Notes under the pieces: generated by a model
The model's input: only the letters and a program-made list of their open reading frames with translations
What the model was told of the DNA's origin: nothing
The model's database searches: none
DNA from: Paludibacteraceae bacterium
GTDB taxonomy: Bacteria; Bacteroidota; Bacteroidia; Bacteroidales; Paludibacteraceae
Direction of reading: 5' to 3'
Assembly (NCBI GenBank): GCA_024399955.1
Contig: JAKSNH010000001.1
Span: 186,001-250,000, forward strand
Length of the DNA stretch: 64,000 bases
In this document: positions 34,198-41,994 of the stretch, in pieces
Layout of the letters: the number at the start of each line of letters is the position of its first letter
Position numbering within the stretch: position 1 is the first letter of the stretch
Made by a program: the position numbers and the translations under genes

Positions 34198-34683
34198 ATG
34201 AAAAAAACACTTTTATTTGGCTTGGCAGTTGTTATGCTGCTTTGTTCGTTTAGTTTAAAGAACCTCTTTGGTTCTAAATCCACAGAAACAACTACCACTA
34301 CTACAGAAACTACAACTACCATTAATCCTGACGGTAAGGCTGCAGGTGCTGCGTTACGTGCTTTATACACGAACTACAAAGCAGCAGGTAAGTTTGATGT
34401 TAAAGATCCCAGCAATATTTTAAACACCATTAGTTTGATTACTAATTGCAAAAATCTCAAGGAGAAAGCATCCGATAAGGCCTATTGGACTAGTTTTGCT
34501 TCCGGTTTGGTGGCAGGTTCGGAGCAACTGGTGACAGAAGAAATCTCGGATCAGGTTACCGAAGGACTGAATACCTTGGTATCTAATGTAGATACATCTA
34601 AATTAGAAACAGTTGCAGATAAAGCTGCTACCGTTAAAACAGCCGCTACGGAATTGCAAGATATCTTTGCTTTATTCAAATAA
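34198..34683 (+). CDS. Small secreted protein, unknown function
   Basis: A 161-aa protein from the ATG at 34198; the frame opens earlier at 34162 but that part overlaps the promoter. A signal peptide (MKKTLLFGLAVVMLLCSFSL) is followed by a Thr-rich linker (KSTETTTTTTETTTT) and a helical domain (GAALRALYTNYKAAGKFDVKDPSNILNTISL...). The predicted helices and the lack of cysteines suggest a compact periplasmic or surface protein. No family was recognised. The next gene starts one base after its stop. Confidence 0.75.
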   Translation: MKKTLLFGLAVVMLLCSFSLKNLFGSKSTETTTTTTETTTTINPDGKAAGAALRALYTNYKAAGKFDVKDPSNILNTISLITNCKNLKEKASDKAYWTSFASGLVAGSEQLVTEEISDQVTEGLNTLVSNVDTSKLETVADKAATVKTAATELQDIFALFK

Positions 34684-34684
34684 G

Positions 34685-36004
34685 ATGAAATATACATCCT
34701 ATATCATGCTGGCGGTCATCGTTTGTATGACCGCTTGCTGTAATTACACAGGGGAAACATTCAATTGTGTATTAACGGCTGATACGATTGCCGGAGATAT
34801 TTCAGCCCTAAAGGCTGCCTTAAAAGCCGACTATACTCGCTTTGGCGTAACATTACACTCTTACGAGTTCCATCGCATCGTTGATACACCTGCCCCCAAA
34901 GGCTATCAACCGTTTTATATCAGTCATTATGGCCGTCATGGTTCTCGCTCTAATTGGGGTAATGAGCCATACATAAACGTAAAAAACATGCTGGAAGAGG
35001 CTAAACAGAAAGGTGTGCTAACCGATAAGGGTGAGACACTACTCGTTAAAACGGACTCTATCCTTTTGTTATACGATGGTATGGATGGTCGATTAACGGA
35101 TCGAGGAGAGAGAGAGCACGCTCGCTTGGCTGAACGTATGTACTACCGTTTTCGTCCGGTCTTTTCTAGCAATAATGGTCGGCCTATCCTTATCCAATCT
35201 ATCGCCAGTAAATCGCCGCGATGCATTGTATCTATGGCTGCCTTCACCAATAGTCTGACTTCTCTCAATCAACACATCGGCTATAATTTTGATACCGGAG
35301 ATAGAATGCAGGAATATATTGATTGCTGCAAACGCGAATCGGATCGGATGAAGGATAATATTAGGCGAATACAAGATTCCTTGATGGTACAATTGCCCCT
35401 TGACTCAACTTTTGTATTAGAGGCCTTGTTTTTGGACACCAAGGACCTACAACTGCCTAATCTAAAGGATTTTCAAAGGGATATCTTTAATACTTGTGCA
35501 GTTGCCCAAGATTACGATGTCGCGCTGAATGTATTGGATTATATGGCTTTTGAAACGGCTTATTATTGGCAAATGGACGCCACTTATACGATTGCGCTGC
35601 GTACTTGCAATATCGTAGGTATCAGTGATGAAAGGATTCCTAATGCTCAAATAGCCGTGAATGAACTGGTGGAAAAAGCCGATGCTGCTATTGCAGATGG
35701 CATATATGTTGCCGATTTGCGTTTCGGTCACGACTATCCGTTAGTTTATTTTGTGAATCGCTTAGGCATTAGCGGAGTAGGAGAACAACTGCTGCCGGGT
35801 GAGATTGAACAGCGTTGGTGGGCACATAGAAACATCACGATGGCATCTAATCTGCAAGTCGTTTTCTATCGGTCCGATAAGAATGAAGAAATCCTTGTGA
35901 AAGTGCTATATAATGAAGTTGAACGCCATATAATGGGGCTTGAACCCGTTAGCGGTCCTTATTATCGCTGGACGGATGTCCGGAAGAAGTGGTGCAATAA
36001 TTGA
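34685..36004 (+). CDS. Histidine-acid-phosphatase family lipoprotein (MINPP/phytase-like)
   Basis: A 439-aa exported phosphatase of the branch-2 histidine superfamily. The N-terminus is a lipoprotein signal (LAVIVCMTACCNYTG). The catalytic motif RHGxR is YGRHGSRSNW near residue 82, and the proton-donor motif HD is FGHDYP near residue 347. Members in gut Bacteroidota cleave inositol phosphates or sugar phosphates; the exact substrate is not known. The open frame begins earlier at 34613 inside the preceding gene; the ATG at 34685, one base after that gene's stop, opens the signal peptide. Confidence 0.88.
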   Translation: MKYTSYIMLAVIVCMTACCNYTGETFNCVLTADTIAGDISALKAALKADYTRFGVTLHSYEFHRIVDTPAPKGYQPFYISHYGRHGSRSNWGNEPYINVKNMLEEAKQKGVLTDKGETLLVKTDSILLLYDGMDGRLTDRGEREHARLAERMYYRFRPVFSSNNGRPILIQSIASKSPRCIVSMAAFTNSLTSLNQHIGYNFDTGDRMQEYIDCCKRESDRMKDNIRRIQDSLMVQLPLDSTFVLEALFLDTKDLQLPNLKDFQRDIFNTCAVAQDYDVALNVLDYMAFETAYYWQMDATYTIALRTCNIVGISDERIPNAQIAVNELVEKADAAIADGIYVADLRFGHDYPLVYFVNRLGISGVGEQLLPGEIEQRWWAHRNITMASNLQVVFYRSDKNEEILVKVLYNEVERHIMGLEPVSGPYYRWTDVRKKWCNN

Positions 36005-36011
36005 TAAAAAA

Positions 36012-36043
36012 TTTGCATAAGTCAAAAAAAAGCAGTACTTTTG
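36012..36043 (+). promoter_or_regulatory. Promoter of RNase P RNA gene
   Basis: TTTG at 36012-36015, 20-nt spacer with AAGTCAAAAAAAAG, TACTTTTG at 36036-36043, about 10 nt before the P1 helix. Confidence 0.85.
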
Positions 36044-36052
36044 CAGTCCGAT

Positions 36053-36386
36053 ACAGTAGATTGGTTTGTCGCTTGTTATGGGAAGAAAGCAATTTATTGT
36101 TTAATCCCCTAAGAAGAGGAAAGTCTGGGCACTATAGAGCAGCATAGCGGTTAATGGCCGTCAGGCAGTAATGTTTGGTCCCTGCTACAGAGACGAGTCC
36201 GTTGTTAGCAATAACACGGGGTGAAACGAGCATACTATGTAGTGCAATTCCATGTAAACCTGCGATTGAGGCTTGCTCGGCCAAGCGGGAGGGTAGGAAG
36301 CGATAGAATGACGCAGTAATGCGTTCATCAAGATTAATGACAAACGCACCACAAGGTGTACAGAACCCGGCTTATAAATCTGCTGT
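36053..36386 (+). ncRNA. rnpB: RNase P RNA (class A type)
   Basis: Catalytic RNA that matures tRNA 5' ends. Conserved blocks: GAGGAAAGTCTGGGC at 36116 on (the usual GAGGAAAGTCCGGGC with one change), GGGGTGAAACGAGC, and ACAGAACCCGGCTTA near the 3' end. P1 is formed by ACAGTAGAT (36053-36061) and ATCTGCTGT (36378-36386), followed by a T-run. Its last 15 nt overlap the 3' end of the opposite-strand O-methyltransferase gene. Confidence 0.95.
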
Positions 36387-37013
36387 ATCTTTTTTATGAA
36401 TGATAGTTAGCCCGTCGCGAAGTGGCAAAATAACCTTTTCTAAGTTGTCATTCGCCATGACGGCATCGTTAAAGACGCGCAAGCCTTGTGTTTGTGCGTC
36501 TTTGTCGTAAGCGGGGTCTATGATATGCCCATCCCAAAGCGTGTTGTCCGCTAATATCCAACCTCCCTCGCGTACGTGAGAATATATAAGGTCTAAATAG
36601 ATTGGATACTCCCGTTTATCGGCATCAATAAAAACTAAATCAAAATCGTTCGGAAGAGTAGGGATAATCTCTTTACAGTCACCTAATCTTAGGATAATGT
36701 TTCGAGTATGTTTCGATAATGTTAGGTTTTTGACAATGGTTTCTTGCAGTTCATCATTGTGTTCTATCGTAATCAGCTCACCATCTTCCGCCAGGCCCTC
36801 TGCTAAGCAAAGTGCCGAATAACCGGTGAAAGTACCTAACTCTAAGATGCGTTTGGGACGAATCATTTTACTAAGCATGGATAAGACTCGACCTTGAACT
36901 TGACCGGACAACATATGTGCGTTTAAGATGTGCTGATTGGTGTCACGATTAATCGCATGTAAAAGGGCAGATTCCTGTGAAGAATGTTGCTCAATATAGT
37001 CTTCTATCGTCAT
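36372..37013 (-). CDS. SAM-dependent O-methyltransferase (class I, COMT-like)
   Basis: A 213-aa cytosolic methyltransferase of the caffeoyl-CoA O-methyltransferase-like family 3. SAM motif I is RILELGTFTGYSALCLAEGL, with DLVFIDADKREYPIYLDL (metal-binding Asp) and ILADNTLWDGHI downstream. The methyl acceptor in bacteria (catechol-type compound or tRNA) is not evident. It is transcribed from a promoter interleaved with that of the divergent Lrp gene, and its 3' end overlaps rnpB by 15 nt. Confidence 0.92.
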   Translation of the reverse strand: MTIEDYIEQHSSQESALLHAINRDTNQHILNAHMLSGQVQGRVLSMLSKMIRPKRILELGTFTGYSALCLAEGLAEDGELITIEHNDELQETIVKNLTLSKHTRNIILRLGDCKEIIPTLPNDFDLVFIDADKREYPIYLDLIYSHVREGGWILADNTLWDGHIIDPAYDKDAQTQGLRVFNDAVMANDNLEKVILPLRDGLTIIHKKDTADL

Positions 37014-37031
37014 AATTTATCAATTTGCTTG

Positions 37032-37062
37032 CAAAAGTACAAAAAAATTTGTATATATCAAA
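37032..37062 (-). promoter_or_regulatory. Promoter of O-methyltransferase gene, interleaved with Lrp promoter
   Basis: Minus strand: TTTG at 37062-37059, 19-nt spacer, TACTTTTG at 37039-37032. It lies inside the same 48 bp as the plus-strand promoter. Confidence 0.8.
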
Positions 37063-37079
37063 AAAAAATGGTAATTTTG
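37048..37079 (+). promoter_or_regulatory. Promoter of Lrp-family gene, interleaved with O-methyltransferase promoter
   Basis: TTTG at 37048-37051, 20-nt spacer with ATATATCAAAAAAAAA, TAATTTTG at 37072-37079. Confidence 0.85.
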
Positions 37080-37118
37080 CAGTCCAATTCAGAAAATTAC
37101 TAACAAATTAACATATAT

Positions 37119-37571
37119 ATGGATAAAATTGACGAATTAGATCGCAAGATTTTGAACTTAATTACCCGCAATGCACGATTGCCATTTCGTGATGTTGCAG
37201 AGAAATGTGGTGTTAGCCGCGCTGCTGTGCACCAACGAGTACAAAAAATGTTTGACAATGGTGCCATAGTAGGTTCCGGCTATCAGGTTAACCCTAAGAT
37301 GTTGGGCTATGACTTGTGCGTTTTGGTAGGTATAGCTTTGACAAATGGTAGAAAATACACCGAAGTAGTGACCGAATTGGACAAAATTCCAGAGGTCATA
37401 GAGGAGTACTATACCTTAGGCGCATACTCGATGATGATTAGGATGTTTGCTAAGAATGACAAGGACTTATTGCGCCTTCTTACTCAATTACAATGTATTG
37501 AGGGTATTGCAAAAACCGAAACATTAACTTGCCTTGAGCAAGGTATAGGAAGAGCACTTCCTATTGAATAA
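37119..37571 (+). CDS. Lrp/AsnC family transcriptional regulator
   Basis: A 150-aa regulator with an N-terminal helix-turn-helix (ELDRKILNLITRNARLPFRDVAEKCGVSRAAVHQRVQKM) and a C-terminal RAM/AsnC ligand-binding domain (DLCVLVGIALTNGRKYTEVVTELDKIPEVIEEYYTLGAYSMMIRMFAKN). Such proteins sense amino acids or related metabolites. It precedes trpS by nine nt, and its promoter is interleaved with that of the divergent methyltransferase, so an autoregulatory effect on both genes is possible but not shown. Confidence 0.95.
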   Translation: MDKIDELDRKILNLITRNARLPFRDVAEKCGVSRAAVHQRVQKMFDNGAIVGSGYQVNPKMLGYDLCVLVGIALTNGRKYTEVVTELDKIPEVIEEYYTLGAYSMMIRMFAKNDKDLLRLLTQLQCIEGIAKTETLTCLEQGIGRALPIE

Positions 37572-37580
37572 GAAAAAATT

Positions 37581-38570
37581 ATGGAACGAGTAATTAGTGG
37601 AATACGTCCTACCGGTAATCTGCATTTAGGTAACTATTTCGGTGCCGTAAAGAACTTCGTACGAATGCAAGATGAGTATGATTGTATGTTCTTTATTGCC
37701 GATTGGCATAGTCTAACTACGCATCCTACGCCGGAGAATATCCGTCAGTCGGCACGCACTATCTTAGCGGAGTATCTGGCTTGCGGTATAGATCCAGAGA
37801 AAGCACCTATTTACATCCAAAGTGATGTCAAGGAAGTGTTAGAACTCTATCTCTACCTCAACATGAACGCCTATTTAGGCGAATTGGAACGCGTGACAAG
37901 TTTTAAGGAAAAAGTGCGTCAGCAGCCGGATAACGTGAATGCCGGTCTATTGACCTATCCAACCTTGATGGCCGCAGATATATTGATGCATAAGGCCGAT
38001 AAAGTGCCGGTTGGTAAGGACCAAGAGCAAAATATGGAAATGGCACGCTTATTTGCCCGCCGTTTCAATCGTATCTACAACATAGAATACTTTAAAGAAC
38101 CCCAGAACTTCTACTATACCAAACAGGCCGTAAAGATTCCCGGATTGGATGGTAGCGGTAAGATGGGTAAAAGCAATGGTAATTGCATCTATTTGTTCGA
38201 GGACGACCAAACCATTACCAAAAAGGTAATGCGAGCTGTGACAGATGCCGGACCACAAGCTATGAACTCCGAAAAACCTGAAGTTATTCAGAATCTCTTT
38301 ACTTTAATGGAAGCCGTTTCTACACCGGATACAGTGGCATATTTCAACGATAAATGGAATACCTGCGAGATCCGCTACGGAGATATGAAGAAACAACTGG
38401 CTGCAGATATCTGCGCTACGGTGGCTCCTATTCGTGAGAAAATCGAGATGTATAAGAACGATGATGCTTTGCTGCAACGTATCGCCAACCAAGGTGCTGA
38501 ACGCGCTCGCGAACGTGCTGCACAAACCATTAAGGAGGTGCGTGAAATCATTGGTTTTAGAGCAAACTAA
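37581..38570 (+). CDS. trpS: Tryptophanyl-tRNA synthetase
   Basis: Class Ic aminoacyl-tRNA synthetase that charges tRNA-Trp, 329 aa, normal length. HIGH-type motif is TGNLHLGNYFGA, and the KMSKS-type motif is GKMGKSNGN; GKDQEQNMEMARLFA is the tryptophan-pocket segment. Nine nt separate it from the Lrp gene. A probable 6S RNA begins 18 nt after the stop and may be made as part of the trpS transcript or from its own weak promoter. Confidence 0.96.
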   Translation: MERVISGIRPTGNLHLGNYFGAVKNFVRMQDEYDCMFFIADWHSLTTHPTPENIRQSARTILAEYLACGIDPEKAPIYIQSDVKEVLELYLYLNMNAYLGELERVTSFKEKVRQQPDNVNAGLLTYPTLMAADILMHKADKVPVGKDQEQNMEMARLFARRFNRIYNIEYFKEPQNFYYTKQAVKIPGLDGSGKMGKSNGNCIYLFEDDQTITKKVMRAVTDAGPQAMNSEKPEVIQNLFTLMEAVSTPDTVAYFNDKWNTCEIRYGDMKKQLAADICATVAPIREKIEMYKNDDALLQRIANQGAERARERAAQTIKEVREIIGFRAN

Positions 38571-38588
38571 ATTCGTTGCAACTAGTTA

Positions 38589-38790
38589 GACGTTGCATTG
38601 CATAGAGACCGGAAAACTCAACAGATTATTATTAACGGGAAGTCTGCCTTTTCAATGGCGTGCCGGTACTTCTTGCCGTGACCCATCATTAGATGGTAGC
38701 GAGAAGGTGGCCGGATTACAAAGACTTGGTAAGGTCCTAAATCCTATTTTTAGGAGTTTTCTCGAGTAAAAAGCAATGTAACGTCTTTTT
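38589..38790 (+). ncRNA. Probable 6S RNA (RNA-polymerase-binding regulator)
   Basis: About 200 nt. Closing stem GACGTTGCATTGC (38589-38601) with GCAATGTAACGTC (38773-38785), one G-U pair. Next helix GAAAACTC with GAGTTTTC. Then an open central region, a helix AAGTCT/AGACTT, and a long apical arm (CCGG..CCGG; ACTTCTTGC with GCGAGAAGGT; CCATC-ATTA-GATGG). A small hairpin TCCTAAA/TTTAGGA lies on the 3' side of the bubble, as known for 6S. A T-run follows the closing stem. The candidate -7 TAAATTCG at 38568 is weak. Assignment rests on shape, not on sequence search. Confidence 0.6.
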
Positions 38791-38802
38791 TTTGCAAAAA
38801 AA

Positions 38803-38834
38803 TTTGGCTATATCAAAAATATTTTGTACCTTTG
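38803..38834 (+). promoter_or_regulatory. Promoter of TPR-protein/ribH operon
   Basis: TTTG at 38803-38806, 20-nt spacer with CTATATCAAAAA, TACCTTTG at 38827-38834. Confidence 0.85.
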
Positions 38835-38872
38835 CAGCACTATTTATGAAATAAATAAAAATAAATACTATT

Positions 38873-39550
38873 ATGGCAAAACAAAATTTCAAAAAAGAAG
38901 ACGAGCAACTCGAGAATGTAGGCGAGGCTCTGAGTACTACCGGTCAATGGATTGAGGATCACCAAAACTTGCTTTTAGGCATTGTGGCTGCTATCGCAGT
39001 TGTTATTTTTGGCTTTATTGCTTTGAATAACTATGTACTTAAGCCCAAGGCATTAGAGGCTAGCAACGAAATTGCTAAAGCAGAGGTTTATTTCATGCAA
39101 GGCGATTGGGAGAAGGCCCTAAATGGTGACGATGCAGAATGCATTGGATTTGAGGAAATCGCTCATTCTTATGGTTCATACCAACAAGGTGAGTTGGCGC
39201 ACTTATACGCCGGCATCTGCTACTACCAACTAGGTCAATACGATGAGGCTGCTGCTAATCTGCGTAAGTTTTCGGCTGATGATGTAATGGTTAATCCTGC
39301 TGCTAATCAGTTGTTAGGTGACGCATACGTTCAAATGGACGAATTGGAGAAGGCCGTTAAGGCTTTTGATGCTGCCGCTAAGTCCGGTAACGAATTAATT
39401 GCTCCGATGAGCCTGAAGAAAGCCGGTTTGGTTTATCTGGAAATAGACAACAAACAGGCTGCTCATAAATGCTTCGTGCAGATTCGTGATAACTATCCTC
39501 AATCGCAAGAGGCTCAGGATATTGAGAAGTTTATTGCTTTAGCTCAATAA
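38873..39550 (+). CDS. Membrane-anchored tetratricopeptide-repeat protein (YfgM-like)
   Basis: A 225-aa protein: a short charged N-terminus, one transmembrane segment (LLLGIVAAIAVVIFGFIALNNYV, residues about 35-57), and a periplasmic helical region with TPR-like repeats (HLYAGICYYQLGQYDEAAANL; QLLGDAYVQMDELEKAVKAFDAA; KKAGLVYLEIDNKQAAHKCF). This layout resembles YfgM-type chaperone partners of the Sec translocon, which is a family-level comparison only. It is first in an operon with ribH, five bases before it. Confidence 0.9.
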   Translation: MAKQNFKKEDEQLENVGEALSTTGQWIEDHQNLLLGIVAAIAVVIFGFIALNNYVLKPKALEASNEIAKAEVYFMQGDWEKALNGDDAECIGFEEIAHSYGSYQQGELAHLYAGICYYQLGQYDEAAANLRKFSADDVMVNPAANQLLGDAYVQMDELEKAVKAFDAAAKSGNELIAPMSLKKAGLVYLEIDNKQAAHKCFVQIRDNYPQSQEAQDIEKFIALAQ

Positions 39551-39554
39551 TATT

Positions 39555-40055
39555 ATGACAACGGATTTAAGTAAATACGATTCGTCTGTACTGCCTAGCG
39601 CTGACGCCCTTCAACGTCAGCGCTATGCTATTATAGTTGCAGACTGGAATAAGGAATATACCGCACCTATGGCAGATGGTGCCAAGCAAACATTGCTGGA
39701 ACATGGTGTGCTAGAGGAGAATATTCTGGTGAAACACGTTCCCGGTACGGTGGAACTAACTTATGCTGCGGGACGACTGATTCCTCAGCCTAATATCAAT
39801 AATCGTCATTCTCGCTTTGATGCAATCATCGTGATTGGTTGTGTCATCAAAGGCGAAACGCCTCATTTTGACTATGTGTGCCAATCGGTTACGAACGGCG
39901 TAGCCATGTTGAATACAAAAGGTGTGACTCCTGTTATCTTCTCCGTGCTGACTGTCCTTAATGAGAAACAGGCCAAAGAGCGTTCAGGTGGTAAATTAGG
40001 CAATAAAGGCATTGAAGGCGCCGTAACAGCCCTTAGAATGGCTAATCTAGGTTAG
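39555..40055 (+). CDS. ribH: 6,7-dimethyl-8-ribityllumazine synthase
   Basis: Penultimate enzyme of riboflavin synthesis, joining the pyrimidinedione with 3,4-dihydroxybutanone phosphate. 166 aa. Motifs: ADWNKEYTAPMADGA, VPGTVELTYAAGRL, IGCVIKGETPHFDYVC with the catalytic His, and GNKGIEGA. A loop after RLIP (QPNINNRHSR) is longer than usual. A perfect 11-bp inverted repeat sits in codons 14-24 (39596-39625). The partner riboflavin genes ribBA (61367) and ribF (23463) are elsewhere. The aspartokinase gene starts one base later. Confidence 0.94.
   Translation: MTTDLSKYDSSVLPSADALQRQRYAIIVADWNKEYTAPMADGAKQTLLEHGVLEENILVKHVPGTVELTYAAGRLIPQPNINNRHSRFDAIIVIGCVIKGETPHFDYVCQSVTNGVAMLNTKGVTPVIFSVLTVLNEKQAKERSGGKLGNKGIEGAVTALRMANLG
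39596..39625 (+). repeat. Perfect inverted repeat early in ribH
   Basis: TAGCGCTGACG (39596-39606) and CGTCAGCGCTA (39615-39625) pair perfectly across an 8-nt loop, about 40 nt into the coding sequence. This would form a stable mRNA hairpin behind the initiating ribosome. Confidence 0.95.
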
Positions 40056-40056
40056 T

Positions 40057-40794
40057 ATGAAAATCTATAAATTTGGTGGCGCTTCCGTCAAGAATGCCGA
40101 ACGAATCCGTCATTTGGCCGATATAATCGCCCGCGAGAAGGACGATTTGATTATTGTGGTAAGTGCGATGGGTAAAACCACCAACCAATTGGAGGAGTTT
40201 ACTCAGATGCTCTATCCGGATGCTACGTACGAGGATCGGGATTATGACCGCCTCTACGACCAAGTTGTCTCTACGGGCGAATTGCAGTCAACTCGTATTG
40301 TTTCTGCTTTCCTCAACCATGCCGGAATATCTAATCATTGGATGGATATTACCGCTTTGCTTAGAACGGACGATACGTTCCGTGAGGCTAAGGTGGACAA
40401 GACTACTTCTGAGCAGCAAATCAAGAATTACCTTAATCAACATCCTGCGCACATCTACGTCACGCAGGGCTTTATAGGTGGCACCCGAGATGGACTCCGT
40501 ACTACCTTAGGTCGCGAAGGCTCAGACTATACGGCGGCTCTATTGGCGTATATGTTAGATGCCGATTCAGTTACACTCTGGAAAGATGTGAAGGGTGTGT
40601 ATAGTGCTGATCCACGTAAGGTGAAGGAGGCAGAGTTAATCCGTGAAATGACCTATCAGGAGGCAGCAGCTTTGGTGGAGAAAGGTGCACAGATCGTGCA
40701 TAAAAAGACCTTCCAACCACTGATGGAGAAGCAAATACCACTTTATGTAAAACCTTTCTTACATCCCGAAGAACAGGGAACGATAATTCATTAA
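40057..40794 (+). CDS. Short aspartate kinase without ACT domains
   Basis: 245 aa, catalytic amino-acid-kinase domain only. The N-terminal KFGGASVKNAERI and ALLRTDDTFREAKVD are aspartokinase motifs, as are FIGGTRDGLRTTLGREGSDYTAALLAYMLDA and WKDVKGVYSADPRKVKEAELIREMTYQEA. The usual C-terminal regulatory ACT domains are absent, and the stop is just after the domain end (EEQGTIIH). So feedback inhibition through ACT is not expected; a second, regulated aspartokinase is likely elsewhere. It starts one base after ribH, and the YitT gene follows nine bases later. Confidence 0.9.
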   Translation: MKIYKFGGASVKNAERIRHLADIIAREKDDLIIVVSAMGKTTNQLEEFTQMLYPDATYEDRDYDRLYDQVVSTGELQSTRIVSAFLNHAGISNHWMDITALLRTDDTFREAKVDKTTSEQQIKNYLNQHPAHIYVTQGFIGGTRDGLRTTLGREGSDYTAALLAYMLDADSVTLWKDVKGVYSADPRKVKEAELIREMTYQEAAALVEKGAQIVHKKTFQPLMEKQIPLYVKPFLHPEEQGTIIH

Positions 40795-40803
40795 TCTGTG
40801 TCT

Positions 40804-41988
40804 ATGGAAAACACTTGGCGTCAATTCTTTGTCGGCTCCTATTGGAAGGACTTAGGTCGGACTTTCTGGCAGAATCTACATACTGTTAAGTTTTGGAGAG
40901 AGTTGGTTATAATGACAGTCGGAATGCTGTTTGGTGCAGCAGCCGTATATTACTTCCTAATGCCGAGCCACTTAATCGTAGGATCTATATCGGGTTTATC
41001 GCTTGTAATTAATACGGCGATGGGAGGTAATGCCGATACGTTATCCTTATGGGTCATGGGAATCAATGCTTTCTTGCTGATATTGGCCTTCCTGTTAATC
41101 GGCAATGAGTTTGGTGCCAAAACGGTTTATACAGCGATGATCTTGGGTCCGCTTATTCAGGTATGGGATCGTATTTGTCCCTATACCTATTTTACCCACC
41201 AAGTCATCTATAACCCGGATATCCAAGCCCAAATAGCTAATGGCCGTACGGTTTTGGATGTTAATGGCAATCCTTTCTTGCTTAGCAGGAGTGGAGAAGT
41301 ATTGCAGCAGGTTAAAGACTCCGTGATGTCTGCCGGATTAGGCATGGGAGATGTCTGGTTTGACCTTATCTGCTTTGTTCTCTTACTATCCGCCTGTCAA
41401 GCCTTTGAATTCCGCATTAATGCCTCTACCGGAGGATTAGATATATTGGCAAAGATAATCAATAAGTACTTGCATTTTGATATTGGTGCATCGGTTAGTA
41501 TAGGTGGCGCAATCATTTGCTGTACGGCCTTCCTTATCAACGACTTCCGAATGGTGGTTATTGGTTTGATAGGAACATGGATTAACGGATTGGTGGTAGA
41601 TTACTTCACCGTCTCGCTCAGTAACAAGAAACGCGTCTGTATCATCACGCCGGAGCATGAACGAATACGCAAGTATATAATTGAGAACTTAGGTCGAGGA
41701 TGCTCCTTGTACGAAGTAACCGGAGGATATACACATACACAACATGTCGAAATCCAATCACTATTGACGAAGGACGAGTATTCCGAACTGCTTAAGTACA
41801 TGCGTGATAATCATATTGACTCATTCATGACCGCTGGTAATTGCTCGGAAATACACGGAACATGGCTCATTCATAAGTCACGCTACGAGAACTTTATTGA
41901 CGATATACAAGAGCGTGTGCTCCAGTATGAAAGACGTCACCAACTATTGCGTGAAAAACGCGAAGAAAAAACGAAACAAAACAACTGA
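40804..41988 (+). CDS. YitT family membrane protein (DUF161 and DUF2179 domains)
   Basis: A 394-aa inner-membrane protein. The N-terminal half has five or six hydrophobic helices (ELVIMTVGMLFGAAAVYYFLM; GSISGLSLVINTAMGG; STGGLDILAKIINKYLH), and the C-terminal soluble domain is DUF2179 (CIITPEHERIRKYIIENLGRG...TLL-type ...SFMTAGNCSEIHG). ATG at 40804 chosen over the GTG at 40798. Family function is not established; related proteins are suggested to be transporters. It precedes a sugar nucleotidyltransferase by six bases. Confidence 0.9.
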   Translation: MENTWRQFFVGSYWKDLGRTFWQNLHTVKFWRELVIMTVGMLFGAAAVYYFLMPSHLIVGSISGLSLVINTAMGGNADTLSLWVMGINAFLLILAFLLIGNEFGAKTVYTAMILGPLIQVWDRICPYTYFTHQVIYNPDIQAQIANGRTVLDVNGNPFLLSRSGEVLQQVKDSVMSAGLGMGDVWFDLICFVLLLSACQAFEFRINASTGGLDILAKIINKYLHFDIGASVSIGGAIICCTAFLINDFRMVVIGLIGTWINGLVVDYFTVSLSNKKRVCIITPEHERIRKYIIENLGRGCSLYEVTGGYTHTQHVEIQSLLTKDEYSELLKYMRDNHIDSFMTAGNCSEIHGTWLIHKSRYENFIDDIQERVLQYERRHQLLREKREEKTKQNN

Positions 41989-41994
41989 TATAAT

